Shown here: in pieces, positions 1 through 8,788 of the stretch
Layout: every line of letters starts with the position of its first letter
Numbering within the stretch: the first letter of the stretch is position 1
Origin: Paenisporosarcina sp. FSL H8-0542
Lineage (GTDB): Bacteria > Bacillota > Bacilli > Bacillales_A > Planococcaceae
Direction: 5' to 3'
Assembly: GCF_038632915.1 (NCBI RefSeq)
Contig: NZ_CP152050.1
Span: 104,001-168,000, forward strand
Length of the DNA stretch: 64,000 nt
The notes under the pieces: generated by a model
Seen by the model: only the letters and a program-made list of their open reading frames with translations
Database searches by the model: none
Told to the model about the DNA's origin: nothing
Made by a program: the position numbers and the translations under genes

Positions 1-309
<309 letters not shown>

Positions 310-373
310 AAATGAACTTGAATGGTTTTCAATGGCCCGTTTATCCAGTTTTGAGTGAACAAACACTCAAATA

Positions 374-490
<117 letters not shown>

Positions 491-500
491 AAAATAAGAA

Positions 501-530
501 ACCGATACCTTCCGAGGTATCGGTTTTTTT
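501..530 (+). terminator. rRNA operon terminator
   Basis: A 9-10 bp perfect stem (ACCGATACCT with AGGTATCGGT) is followed by a run of seven T, a strong intrinsic terminator 10 bases after 5S rRNA. From here to about 730 I see no gene. Confidence 0.93.
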
Positions 531-731
531 GTGTTGTTTTTTAAGCTTAGTACGAAGGTGTGCGAGAAAGAGGAGGAACAAAGAGTTCGAGGAAACAAAG
601 GGATGAGACTCGGAGCGAAGAATTTCCAAATGCTTAAATTAAACACTTTGCAAAAGAACAACGAAAACACCCATCATCAAATGAAAGGTGTTCACGATAG
701 TAATTAATTTCGTCTGTTCTTTCCAAATGTT

Positions 732-1079
732 TTAAGAGCGTTCAAAAAAAGTAATGCACACACCATCTGGATCAATAATGGAGAACTCCTTAGTCCCCCA
801 AGGCTTGGCTTCTAAAGATCCATTCTGATGAATCACCTGTTGTTTTTCATATTCACGATACAGAGATTCAATTGCATCGACCTGGATGCGGAAGCTCGTC
901 CATTCGCCTAAATGAGTATCATCCGTTTGGTAAAAAAGAATTTCAATATTTCCACGGTAGACACCGCCATAGCCGTTTGGAGTGAAACCCAGCTTTTGTT
1001 CATAGAAAGTTATGGCGGTTTCGATATCTTTCGCTGGGCTTAAAGGGGTCAAGCTCTTGAAATTAATAGACTCACTCAT
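732..1079 (-). CDS. VOC family (glyoxalase/bleomycin-resistance fold) protein
   Basis: A 115-residue single-domain vicinal-oxygen-chelate protein. The N-terminus carries the usual first beta strand and helix (SLTPLSPAKDIETAITFYEQ, then LGF), and the end carries FSIIDPDGVCITF, the typical last strand with the metal-ligand region. Substrate cannot be told from sequence; relatives include dioxygenases, glyoxalases and antibiotic-binding proteins. It begins 17 bases after the mtnE stop on the same strand, so it is probably cotranscribed with mtnE. The SD is weak (GTGGTG). This is one of four VOC genes in the window. Confidence 0.85.
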   Translation of the reverse strand: MSESINFKSLTPLSPAKDIETAITFYEQKLGFTPNGYGGVYRGNIEILFYQTDDTHLGEWTSFRIQVDAIESLYREYEKQQVIHQNGSLEAKPWGTKEFSIIDPDGVCITFFERS

Positions 1080-1096
1080 TCATTGTCACCACTTTC

Positions 1097-2260
1097 TCAA
1101 AAGATAGCCAGCTTACCAATCCTATCTACTGCTTCTTCCAATCGTGGCTCATCAACTAATAACCCAACCCGAATATAGCCTTCTCCAAATTCACCGAAGC
1201 CATTTCCTGGGGCTACGGCTACGTCTGCTTCATTCAAGAGTTTATCTGCGAATTCCTGGCTGGTATATCCTTTTGGAACGGGTAACCAAGCAAAGAATGA
1301 GCCTGTAGGGGCTTCTACTTCCCAACCAATCCGTTTACATGCGTTGATAAAGGTATTGCGACGGTTTTCGTAGCGCTCGACCAATGAGGAAACGCATAAT
1401 TGATTTTCATTCAAAGCAGCGACTGCAGCATGCTGTATTGCAGGGAAAAGGCTGACGAATAAATGGTCTTGAATCAGGTTCAGGGCTTCAATCATCTCTT
1501 TGTTACCAACTGCAAAACCGACACGCCATCCTGCCATATTGTAGGTTTTAGATAACGTATACATCTCAATTCCTATTTCCTTAGCTCCTTCAGCTTGTAG
1601 GAAACTTACCGGTTTATCGCCGTCAAATCCAATGGCTCCATAGGCGAAATCGTGTGATACAGCAATTCCATTTTCTTTTGCGAACTCGACGGTTTGGTTG
1701 AAGAATTCAAGATCTGCCGTTGCTCCAGTTGGATTATTTGGATAGTTAAGATACATGAGTTTTGCGCGTTCTTTCGTGTCTTGAGAAAGTATATTGTAAT
1801 CAGGTAAAAAGTTGTTTTCGGCGACTAGTGGCAGTGTTTCATATTGAACGTCAGCCATGACGACTCCAGATAAATAATCCGGATAACCTGGGTCAGGCAG
1901 TAACATCAAATCTCCAGGATTCAGTACAGCAATCGGCAACTCCACAAGTCCAATTTTCGTTCCGAATAAAACCGCAACTTCTGTAGTTGGGTCAATCTCA
2001 ACATTGTATTCTCTTTTATAAAAGTCTGCTGCAGCTTCCTTCAATTCGCCAATTCCACGAAATGGCGAATATTTATGTGTAAGGGGATCTTCTGCAGCTT
2101 CTTGCAAGGCTTTTACGATGTGTGGAGGTGTTGGTTGGTCAGGATTTCCTTGACCTAAATTGATCACATCGCGACCTTGTGCCACTGCAGCTCCTACTTT
2201 TTGAACAAGTGAAGCAAAGAATTGTGGTGGTAATTGTTGAAGCTTCTTAGAAAGTTCCAT
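1097..2260 (-). CDS. mtnE: Pyridoxal-phosphate aminotransferase of methionine salvage (MtnE-like)
   Basis: Class I/II aminotransferase of 387 residues. Visible marks are N-P-D-Q near 39-42, the NYPNNPTG cofactor-pocket motif at 172-179, and the Schiff-base lysine K238 in SKTYNMAGWRVG. In methionine salvage MtnE transaminates 2-keto-4-methylthiobutyrate to methionine. The B. subtilis protein (YkrV) begins very similarly, and there too it neighbours mtnU, as here (divergent, start codons 85 bp apart). The strongest support is this context plus the SAM-riboswitch gene sets nearby; a related aspartate or alanine aminotransferase is the alternative. Confidence 0.82.
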   Translation of the reverse strand: MELSKKLQQLPPQFFASLVQKVGAAVAQGRDVINLGQGNPDQPTPPHIVKALQEAAEDPLTHKYSPFRGIGELKEAAADFYKREYNVEIDPTTEVAVLFGTKIGLVELPIAVLNPGDLMLLPDPGYPDYLSGVVMADVQYETLPLVAENNFLPDYNILSQDTKERAKLMYLNYPNNPTGATADLEFFNQTVEFAKENGIAVSHDFAYGAIGFDGDKPVSFLQAEGAKEIGIEMYTLSKTYNMAGWRVGFAVGNKEMIEALNLIQDHLFVSLFPAIQHAAVAALNENQLCVSSLVERYENRRNTFINACKRIGWEVEAPTGSFFAWLPVPKGYTSQEFADKLLNEADVAVAPGNGFGEFGEGYIRVGLLVDEPRLEEAVDRIGKLAIF

Positions 2261-2345
2261 GGTTTTTCCTCATTTTCTGAAATAGTTGCAATCATCAGCC
2301 AAATCTTATAATCTTTTGTGTATCTTGTCTACAGGGGGTGTACCC

Positions 2346-3140
2346 ATGAAAATCGCATGCATTCAGCTCGACGTAGCGTTTGCCGAGCCTGAAAAAAATT
2401 TTTCCAACGTTCAAAAGTACATAAAAAAGGTCGCAAGTGAGGGTGCAGAGCTCGTTGTATTACCTGAAATGTGGAATACTGCCTATGCATTAACGGAGTT
2501 AGAACATCTTGCAGACGTCGAAGGGCAACGAACAAAAGAATTTCTTTCCGAGCTGGCCCGTACATATCATGTCCATATCGTAGGAGGGTCGGTTTCTACG
2601 AAAAAAGGAGACAGCTTCTACAACACGATGTACATTTATTCGAATGAGGGGCAGTTGGTCTCCGAATATGATAAAGCGCATTTGTTCCGTCTCATGGATG
2701 AACATCTATACTTAAAAGCAGGAAATCAATCAAATGTATTTTCATTAGGTTCTATTCAAGCAGGAGGGGTCATATGTTATGACCTAAGGTTTCCTGAGTG
2801 GTTAAGGGCACATGCATTAGCCGGAGCGAAAGTGCTCTTCTTACCAGCACAATGGCCTGAAACTCGTATCGATCATTGGAGAATCTTGCTTCAAGCCCGT
2901 GCAATCGAAAATCAATGTTTTGTCATCGCGGTCAATCGAACTGGGAACGATCCGAACAATCAGTTCAATGGCCAATCCATGATCATTGCACCTTGGGGGA
3001 AAGTGTTATGGACTGGAGCTGATGATGAAGATTACGCAATCATTGATGTTGATTTTTCAGAAGTTGAAGAGGTACGTACTCGCATACCGGTATACGAGGA
3101 TCGCAGACCTTTGCTATATAAACCTTTGTTTGAAAAATGA
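2346..3140 (+). CDS. mtnU: Carbon-nitrogen (nitrilase-family) hydrolase MtnU, omega-amidase-like
   Basis: Nitrilase-superfamily hydrolase of 264 residues with the full Glu-Lys-Cys triad: E41 in VLPEMWNTAY, K110 in YDKAHLFR and C144 in GVICYDLRFPEW. Such enzymes hydrolyse omega-amides, and MtnU is proposed to process the alpha-ketoglutaramate or ketosuccinamate produced when glutamine or asparagine donates the amino group in the MtnE reaction. The ATG at 2346 follows AGGGGGTG and gives the family start MKIACIQLDV; the frame is open further upstream but that part looks non-coding. It sits directly before the SAM-riboswitch met operon. Confidence 0.85.
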   Translation: MKIACIQLDVAFAEPEKNFSNVQKYIKKVASEGAELVVLPEMWNTAYALTELEHLADVEGQRTKEFLSELARTYHVHIVGGSVSTKKGDSFYNTMYIYSNEGQLVSEYDKAHLFRLMDEHLYLKAGNQSNVFSLGSIQAGGVICYDLRFPEWLRAHALAGAKVLFLPAQWPETRIDHWRILLQARAIENQCFVIAVNRTGNDPNNQFNGQSMIIAPWGKVLWTGADDEDYAIIDVDFSEVEEVRTRIPVYEDRRPLLYKPLFEK

Positions 3141-3160
3141 AAATAATTTTCAAAAAGTGT

Positions 3161-3189
3161 TTGACACGTGTATAAAAACATCGTAAGAT
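3161..3189 (+). promoter_or_regulatory. SigA-type promoter of the metNIQ operon
   Basis: TTGACA at 3161-3166, a 17-base spacer and TAAGAT at 3184-3189, about 45 bases before the SAM riboswitch aptamer. Both boxes are near consensus. Confidence 0.8.
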
Positions 3190-3230
3190 TTACTTCAGCA
3201 ACAAAACAACCAAACAACTACATATGGAAA

Positions 3231-3335
3231 TTTATCAAGAGAGACCGAGGGATAGGCCCTATGACGTCCGGCAACCCCCAGCACGAGCTGGGAAGGTGCC
3301 AATTCCTACAGAATGATTTCATTCTGAAAGATAAC
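3231..3335 (+). promoter_or_regulatory. SAM-I (S-box) riboswitch upstream of metN
   Basis: The S-box core is clear: the P1 strand TTATC (3232-3236) pairs with GATAA (3330-3334), with AAGAGAGACCGAGGGA, the CCGGCAACC block near 3270 and GGTGCCAATTCC near 3295. SAM binding is expected to stabilise P1 and allow the downstream terminator, switching the methionine importer off when SAM is plentiful. Confidence 0.96.
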
Positions 3336-3353
3336 CCAAAATCCATTTTTCGG

Positions 3354-3385
3354 TGCCTCTTTCATGATGAAAGGGGCATTTTTTA
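3354..3385 (+). terminator. Riboswitch-controlled terminator before metN
   Basis: A 10-bp stem (TGCCTCTTTC with GAAAGGGGCA) and a T run lie 12 bases before the metN ribosome site. This is the expression platform of the SAM riboswitch. Confidence 0.9.
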
Positions 3386-3406
3386 TTTGGCAAAAAGGAG
3401 CTTGTG

Positions 3407-4420
3407 ATGATAAAAATTAATGATTTATCTAAAGAGTACATAACGAAAAAAGGAACGGTTATAGGTGTTGATCGCGTAAATCTCACCGTCAATGAAGGGG
3501 AAGTGTTCGGTATTGTCGGATACTCAGGTGCAGGCAAAAGCTCATTATTACGGTGCATCAATCTGCTGGAACGACCAACAAGCGGACAAATTGAAGTGAA
3601 TGGACTGGACCTCACAAAATTAAAAGGAGAAAAATTACGTAAAGCCCGCTTGAAAATCGGCATGATCTTTCAACACTTTTACTTGATCAGTCAAAAAACA
3701 GTTGCTCAGAATATTTCCTTCGCATTAAAGGCAGCTAATACACAAAGTGAAAAAATGGAGACCCGCGTTTTGGAGTTGCTAGAAATGGTTGGTTTGACAG
3801 ATAAGAAAGATGTTTATCCGGCCCAATTAAGCGGTGGACAGAAGCAGCGTGTCGGAATTGCTCGTGCACTGGCAAACAATCCTTCCGTCCTGCTGTGTGA
3901 CGAAGCAACTTCAGCGCTTGATCCGAATACGACCTTATCTATTCTGCGCTTGCTCAAAAAAATCAATCGCGAATTGAACATCACCATTGTGTTGATCACA
4001 CACGAAATGAATGTGGTAAAAGAAATATGTGATCGCATGGCCGTCATGCAAGATGGACGGGTGGTTGAAGAGGGAACGGTTTACGATATTTTCTCCAATC
4101 CGAAAGCAGAATTGACGAAAGAGTTCATCAGTAGCGTCGTATCATTCGAAGTACCTCAATCCATTTTGGATCAAGTCACTGGACGTATTGTGAAAGTGCT
4201 ATTTAAAGGCAATGTGGCGGGAGAAGGTGTCATCTCGGATATGATTCAGAATTTTGATGTACGAGGTAATTTCTTGCATGGCGCGATTGAATACATTCAG
4301 GAAATACCACTCGGCTTGTTTTTGATGGAAATTCAAGGACAACCAGAAAATATAACAAGAGCTATCACGTATATGGAAGGACGAGGGGCGCAAGTGGAGG
4401 TGGTACGTAATGGGAATTGA
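3407..4420 (+). CDS. metN: Methionine ABC importer, ATP-binding protein MetN
   Basis: ABC ATPase of 337 residues. The Walker A motif GYSGAGKSS is at 38-46, the signature LSGGQ at 141-145 and Walker B VLLCDEATSALDP from 161. A C-terminal extension beyond residue 245 fits the NIL substrate-sensing domain of MetN. The SAM riboswitch and the following metI and metQ genes fix the identity. ATG at 3407 was preferred over GTG at 3404 because it lies six bases after GGAG. It overlaps metI by 11 bases, so translation is probably coupled. Confidence 0.95.
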   Translation: MIKINDLSKEYITKKGTVIGVDRVNLTVNEGEVFGIVGYSGAGKSSLLRCINLLERPTSGQIEVNGLDLTKLKGEKLRKARLKIGMIFQHFYLISQKTVAQNISFALKAANTQSEKMETRVLELLEMVGLTDKKDVYPAQLSGGQKQRVGIARALANNPSVLLCDEATSALDPNTTLSILRLLKKINRELNITIVLITHEMNVVKEICDRMAVMQDGRVVEEGTVYDIFSNPKAELTKEFISSVVSFEVPQSILDQVTGRIVKVLFKGNVAGEGVISDMIQNFDVRGNFLHGAIEYIQEIPLGLFLMEIQGQPENITRAITYMEGRGAQVEVVRNGN

Positions 4421-5081
4421 TATAACGCATGTAATTGAAATGTGGCCAGACATCCTGAACGCATTCGGGCAATCGATGTATATGATTGGGGTTTCATTAA
4501 CAGTCGCAATCATTATTGGCTTACCGTTGGGGATTGTGCTTTTTGTTACAGACCGAGGTTTATTTTTAGAAAATCGATTTGTTAAAGGAACACTCGGTTT
4601 TATCGTCAATATGGTGCGTTCCATTCCATTTATCATTTTGTTGGTAGCTCTTATCCCTTTAACCAAATTACTGGTAGACTCAACGATTGGCCCAGCAGCT
4701 GCAAGTGTATCATTGTCAGTTGCTGCAATTCCTTTCTTCGCTAGAATTGTGGAAACGTCTCTTCGTGAAATTGATAAAGGGGTGATCGAAGCAGCCATTG
4801 CAGTTGGCGCGACACCTTGGATGATCATCAGGGATGTATTATTGCCTGAAGCAAAAACCAGCATCGTGCAGGGCATTACGATGACAATCATTAGTTTAGT
4901 AGCATACTCCGCCATGGCGGGTGTGGTTGGAGGCGGCGGTATTGGAGACTTAGCCATTCGCTTCGGATATTACCGTTACGATGAAACAATCATGATGGTG
5001 ACAGTTGTCATTTTAATTGTTCTTGTTCAAGTCATTCAGCAGCTGGGTGACTGGACGTCAAAAGCAATAGATAAACGATAA
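4410..5081 (+). CDS. metI: Methionine ABC importer, permease MetI (MetP)
   Basis: Inner-membrane permease of 223 residues with about five hydrophobic segments. The family EAA-type loop reads EAAIAVGATPWMIIRDVLLPEA, the contact site with MetN. Length and the GVVGGGGIGDLAIRFGYYR segment are typical for methionine permeases. It overlaps the end of metN and is followed 18 bases later by metQ, in the canonical N-I-Q order. Confidence 0.95.
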   Translation: MGIDITHVIEMWPDILNAFGQSMYMIGVSLTVAIIIGLPLGIVLFVTDRGLFLENRFVKGTLGFIVNMVRSIPFIILLVALIPLTKLLVDSTIGPAAASVSLSVAAIPFFARIVETSLREIDKGVIEAAIAVGATPWMIIRDVLLPEAKTSIVQGITMTIISLVAYSAMAGVVGGGGIGDLAIRFGYYRYDETIMMVTVVILIVLVQVIQQLGDWTSKAIDKR

Positions 5082-5099
5082 AAAGGGAGAGAAACAGAG

Positions 5100-5933
5100 A
5101 TGAAAAAAGTGTTATTAATGTTCATTCTAGTCTTAATGACAGCAGCACTTGCTGCATGTGGAGGAAGCGACAAAGAGTCAAAAGGTAATGCGGACAATGA
5201 CAAATCAGTGACATTAGGCGGATCAGCAGGTCCATATAGCGACATGCTCAATAAGGCAATCAAACCTGCTCTTGAGGATAAAGGATACAAAGTGAAAATC
5301 GTTGAATTCAGTGACTATATTCAACCGAATATTGCGTTGGACAATGGAGATATTGACGCAAATCTTTTCCAACACTCGATTTACTTGGAAAACTTCTCAA
5401 AAGAAAATGATATGGAATTGACAGGCTTGATTGCAGTGCCGACAGCACCAATGGGTATTTACTCCAACAAGTTCAAATCTGTTGAAGAGATCAAGGATGG
5501 AGCAACCATTGCCATTCCAAATGACCCGGTGAATGCAGCTCGTACATTATTAATCTTGCAAGACCATGGATTAATTGAATTAGACCCTAATGCAGAACCA
5601 TTGAAGGCATCTGAGAAGGACATTAAATCAAATTCGAAGAACTTGGTGTTCCAACCAATTGAAGCTGGCCAACTTCCACGTGCAGTGGACAGTGCGGACT
5701 TAGCAGCTGTACCTGGTAACTTTGCTTTGGCAGCGGAAATGAACCTGCTGGACGCGATTTTGCTTGAGAACATGCCGGACCGATACCGCAACTTAGTTAC
5801 TGTAACGACACCAAACAAAGACTCACAATTAGCGAAAGATTTAATTGAAGTCGTGGAAGCACCAGAATTCGAGGAAATCATCGATGCGGAATTCGAAGGC
5901 TTCGGCAAACCAGAGTGGATGAAAAACCGTTAA
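5100..5933 (+). CDS. metQ: Methionine-binding lipoprotein MetQ
   Basis: Substrate-binding lipoprotein of 277 residues (NlpA/MetQ family). The signal peptide ends in the lipobox LAAC (Cys18), followed by a Gly/Ser/Asp-rich linker. Domain marks include VTLGGSAGPYSDM, VKIVEFSDYIQPN and DIDANLFQHSIYLENF. The acylated N-terminus anchors it outside the membrane, where it captures methionine for MetNI. It is the third gene of the SAM-riboswitch operon; the dehydrogenase gene follows after 15 bases. Confidence 0.95.
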   Translation: MKKVLLMFILVLMTAALAACGGSDKESKGNADNDKSVTLGGSAGPYSDMLNKAIKPALEDKGYKVKIVEFSDYIQPNIALDNGDIDANLFQHSIYLENFSKENDMELTGLIAVPTAPMGIYSNKFKSVEEIKDGATIAIPNDPVNAARTLLILQDHGLIELDPNAEPLKASEKDIKSNSKNLVFQPIEAGQLPRAVDSADLAAVPGNFALAAEMNLLDAILLENMPDRYRNLVTVTTPNKDSQLAKDLIEVVEAPEFEEIIDAEFEGFGKPEWMKNR

Positions 5934-5948
5934 GAGAGAAGGGTTTTT

Positions 5949-7064
5949 GTGGAAGACATCATAGTTCGGGGCGCACCAGCTGAATATGTTTATAAAAGTG
6001 GTGTACTGAATGAATTAGAAGAGAAGTTACAGCTAAGAAGCATTCAACGAGTACTTATTGTATCAGGCGTGAAATCATGGAATGCAGCGCGCTATTACTT
6101 TCCAAATCTAAAAAGCATTCAGGTATCACATACCTTCTATAAAGGCGAGTGTTCACTCACTGAAATTAATAGAGTCTCTACGTTGGCACAAACTGATGGT
6201 GTGGATGCCATTATTGGAGTAGGCGGCGGAAAAGTATTGGACGTGGTGAAAGCGGCTGCTAGCGCAAGTAGAACGAAGTCAGTGTTAATTCCAACGCTTG
6301 CTTCAAACTGCGCACCGTGGACACCACTAAGCGTTATTTATTCGGATGAAGGGGTTATGACACATTACGATGTGTACCCCATGAGTGTTGACATTCTTCT
6401 CGTCGAGCCGCGCATTTTAGTGGAAGCCCCAGCTCCACTTTTAATTGCAGGCATCGGCGACACGCTAGCCAAGTGGTATGAGGCAGACGTCCAAATTCGG
6501 CGATTAACCCATCCCCCGGTTGCGCTGAAAGTTGCTCATCATACCGCTCGGCTGTGTGCTGAAGAAATGTTTGCTCATGCAGAAGAAGCCATTGCTGACG
6601 CGAAAGAAGCCCAAGTGTCAGAGTCATTTAAAAAAGTAGTTGAATCCATTATTATGCTAGGCGGCATGGTTGGTGGATTTGGTGACAAATTTGGTCGCAT
6701 TGCAGGTGCCCACTCCATTCATAACGGAATGACCATTGCACCGGAGTCACACGAGGCGCTTCATGGAAATAAAGTAGCTTACGGCATTTTGGTTCAACTG
6801 CTCCTTGAACAAAAAGAAAGCGAAGTGGAGCGATTACTGCCGTTCTATCATAAACTGGGTTTGCCTTCTTCACTTCGAGAATTAAATATTTCTGATACAT
6901 GGATTGACGAAATTGCTGTGCACTCCACACGTGAAGAAGAGTCGATACATAACATGCGGAGTGAAAAGATAACCGCTACTGAAGTGTCACAAGTCATGCG
7001 TGACTTAGAGTCATTCCAACTCGTGAAAAGTCCGATTATGATTGAAGTAAAGACGAACCCGTGA
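5949..7064 (+). CDS. Iron-containing alcohol/glycerol dehydrogenase-like protein
   Basis: A 371-residue GldA/Fe-ADH-type enzyme starting at GTG. It has the Gly-rich NAD site IGVGGGKVLDVVKA near 87-100, and probable metal ligands in GIGDTLAKWYEAD and in the His-containing segment around HNGMTIAPESHEALHG. Substrate is unknown; glycerol dehydrogenase is the nearest broad class. It starts 15 bases after metQ with no terminator between, so the SAM riboswitch probably controls it, which is unusual for this family. A terminator follows at 7096. The assignment to the superfamily is solid, the reaction is not. Confidence 0.8.
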   Translation: MEDIIVRGAPAEYVYKSGVLNELEEKLQLRSIQRVLIVSGVKSWNAARYYFPNLKSIQVSHTFYKGECSLTEINRVSTLAQTDGVDAIIGVGGGKVLDVVKAAASASRTKSVLIPTLASNCAPWTPLSVIYSDEGVMTHYDVYPMSVDILLVEPRILVEAPAPLLIAGIGDTLAKWYEADVQIRRLTHPPVALKVAHHTARLCAEEMFAHAEEAIADAKEAQVSESFKKVVESIIMLGGMVGGFGDKFGRIAGAHSIHNGMTIAPESHEALHGNKVAYGILVQLLLEQKESEVERLLPFYHKLGLPSSLRELNISDTWIDEIAVHSTREEESIHNMRSEKITATEVSQVMRDLESFQLVKSPIMIEVKTNP

Positions 7065-7095
7065 ATTTTGCGATCATCGATGATTATCAATTTGA

Positions 7096-7126
7096 AAGAC
7101 CGACATTAAGCTGTTGGTCTTTTTTG
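7096..7126 (+). terminator. Terminator after the metNIQ-dehydrogenase operon
   Basis: The stem AAGACCGACA / TGTTGGTCTT with one G-T pair is followed by a T run. It closes the operon 30 bases after the dehydrogenase stop. Confidence 0.88.
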
Positions 7127-7197
7127 TTGTGTAGAAGATTATACTTAAAAGGTCATGGTCATTTATATAAAATGGTCCGTCAAAACGTACATTTTAT

Positions 7198-7226
7198 CCC
7201 CTTACACTTTGTATGGGGTTTTTTCT
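7198..7226 (+). terminator. Terminator-like hairpin upstream of the BrkB gene
   Basis: CCCC-TTACA pairs with TGTA-TGGGG across one mismatch and is followed by six T. It lies in the 7130-7285 gap, 60 bases before the next start; it could be a second terminator or a leader attenuator. Nothing else is visible in the gap. Confidence 0.5.
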
Positions 7227-7285
7227 TGCTTAAATCCATATGTTTCGGTCACAATGACAGTAGAACAAGCTTGGAGGAACCATAG

Positions 7286-8113
7286 ATGAAGCTCGTTACA
7301 CGTATATTTATGCGGTTTTTTTCGGAGCGATTTTTCGATGAAGCTGCTCAAACCGCTTATTATCTGCTTTTATCGGTATTTCCTTTCTTACTATTTATCC
7401 TGTCATTAATTAGCTTCTTTCCGGTAGATGAGCAACAGATTTTAAATTTCTTGAGACCGTTTGCTCCTGGTGAATCGTTCAATTTAATAGAAGACAATGT
7501 GACAAATATCCTGGCTGCAGACAAAGGACGCGTACTGTCCCTCAGTTTGCTGGCTGCGTTCTGGGTTTCATCTATGGCTGTGCAGGCGCTTGCCCGTGCA
7601 TTGAATGAAGCGAATGGAATTAAAAGTACACTTCCTTATTGGAAAGGACTGCTTCGAGATCTTGGCATAACCCTTTTGTTTATGACACTTATACCGTTGT
7701 CATTGTTTTTACCATTCATTGAAAGTGGATTGCACTGGGTGGTATCAAAAGCGGGTACAATCGATCACTGGCAAGGGTGGATTTATATTTGGCCCGCAGT
7801 TAAGTGGGGGCTTGGGTCTGTATTTTTGTTCCTGTTTTTCCTGCTTTTCTATAAAATCGTACCAAACAAAAGACTCACTTTCCGTGATGTATGGCCTGGT
7901 GCTTTATTGTCGGCAGTTGGTTGGCAAGTCGTTTCGATTCTTTTTGCCGACTACGTGGCGAATGTCAATTACAAGCGACTGTATGGTCAACTGTCAGGGA
8001 TTATCGTGCTGGTGCTTTGGTTCTACTTGACCACCGTCGTGATTTTATTGTCAGGGCTGCTGATTGCAGAAGTACGAAAGCTTCGATTGGGAAGCGATGA
8101 AGGGGTTGAGTAA
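7286..8113 (+). CDS. YihY/BrkB family integral membrane protein
   Basis: A 275-residue protein with about six membrane helices. The N-terminal FFDEAAQTAYYLLLSVFPFL, the middle VSSMAVQALARALNEANG and KRLTFRDVWPGALLSAVGWQ are hallmark segments of the YihY/BrkB family (B. subtilis YfkH type). The biochemical role of this family is not settled; older ribonuclease BN labels are wrong. It starts after a good GGAGGA site and abuts the response-regulator gene, whose ATG directly follows the TAA stop, so the three genes to 10164 look like one operon. Confidence 0.9.
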   Translation: MKLVTRIFMRFFSERFFDEAAQTAYYLLLSVFPFLLFILSLISFFPVDEQQILNFLRPFAPGESFNLIEDNVTNILAADKGRVLSLSLLAAFWVSSMAVQALARALNEANGIKSTLPYWKGLLRDLGITLLFMTLIPLSLFLPFIESGLHWVVSKAGTIDHWQGWIYIWPAVKWGLGSVFLFLFFLLFYKIVPNKRLTFRDVWPGALLSAVGWQVVSILFADYVANVNYKRLYGQLSGIIVLVLWFYLTTVVILLSGLLIAEVRKLRLGSDEGVE

Positions 8114-8788
8114 ATGCGAACCATATTATTGGTAGATGATGATCCAAATATTTTAGCGCTTATGAGTATCCATTTAAGCAAAGCGAGATATAAAGTGGAA
8201 AAAGCACTGGATGCAGAGAGTGCACTTACGTTAATTCCACGTGTGTGGCCACATGTGGTTGTCGTTGACGTGATGATGCCCGGCATGGATGGTTTCGCGT
8301 TAACAAAAAAGATTCGGGATGAATTTGATATTCCCGTTATATTGGTAACAGCCAAAAATTTGCTTGAAGATAAAGAAAAAGGATTTCTTGCAGGTTCTGA
8401 TGACTACGTCGTTAAACCGTTTGAACCGCAGGAACTCCTTTTCCGCATAGGGGCTGTGTTAAGAAGGAGCGCCAAACCAAATGAAATACGCATGCAGGTT
8501 GGGTCACTTGTGATTAATCGAAAGCGACTCGATATTTCAAATGGAGTTGAAACAAAGTGGCTGCCCTTAAAAGAATTTGAATTGCTTGCTTTGCTCGCAT
8601 CCAATCCAGGCACTGTATTTACACGAAGTGTACTGATGGAGCAAGTTTGGGGATACGATTATGAAGGTGATGAACAGACATTGAGTGTACATATAAAACG
8701 ATTAAGGCAACGCTTGGAGGGATTTGTCTCAGATGTGAAGATTGGTACAGTACGTGGAGTTGGCTATAAGTTGGAGGCTCAAACATGA
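8114..8788 (+). CDS. hssR: OmpR/PhoB-type response regulator, HssR-like
   Basis: Receiver domain (residues 1-115) with DDD at 8-10, phosphoacceptor D52 in VVVDVMMPGMDGF and K101-region VKPF, then a winged-helix domain ending WGYDYEGDEQTLSVHIKRLRQRL. The segment DYVVKPFEPQELLFRIGAVLRR and the WGYDYEGDE block resemble Staphylococcus HssR, which turns on heme efflux. The matching kinase follows with a four-base overlap. No hrtAB efflux genes are nearby, so the HssR name is by resemblance, not context. Confidence 0.72.
   Translation: MRTILLVDDDPNILALMSIHLSKARYKVEKALDAESALTLIPRVWPHVVVVDVMMPGMDGFALTKKIRDEFDIPVILVTAKNLLEDKEKGFLAGSDDYVVKPFEPQELLFRIGAVLRRSAKPNEIRMQVGSLVINRKRLDISNGVETKWLPLKEFELLALLASNPGTVFTRSVLMEQVWGYDYEGDEQTLSVHIKRLRQRLEGFVSDVKIGTVRGVGYKLEAQT

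Noticed and set aside
4199-4957. 252-codon minus-strand ORF over metI
   Set aside because: A long shadow frame, antisense to clear metN/metI coding sequence.
7061-7285. Plus-strand ORF of 74 codons
   Set aside because: It spans the operon terminator and a second hairpin, with no ribosome site or recognisable protein.
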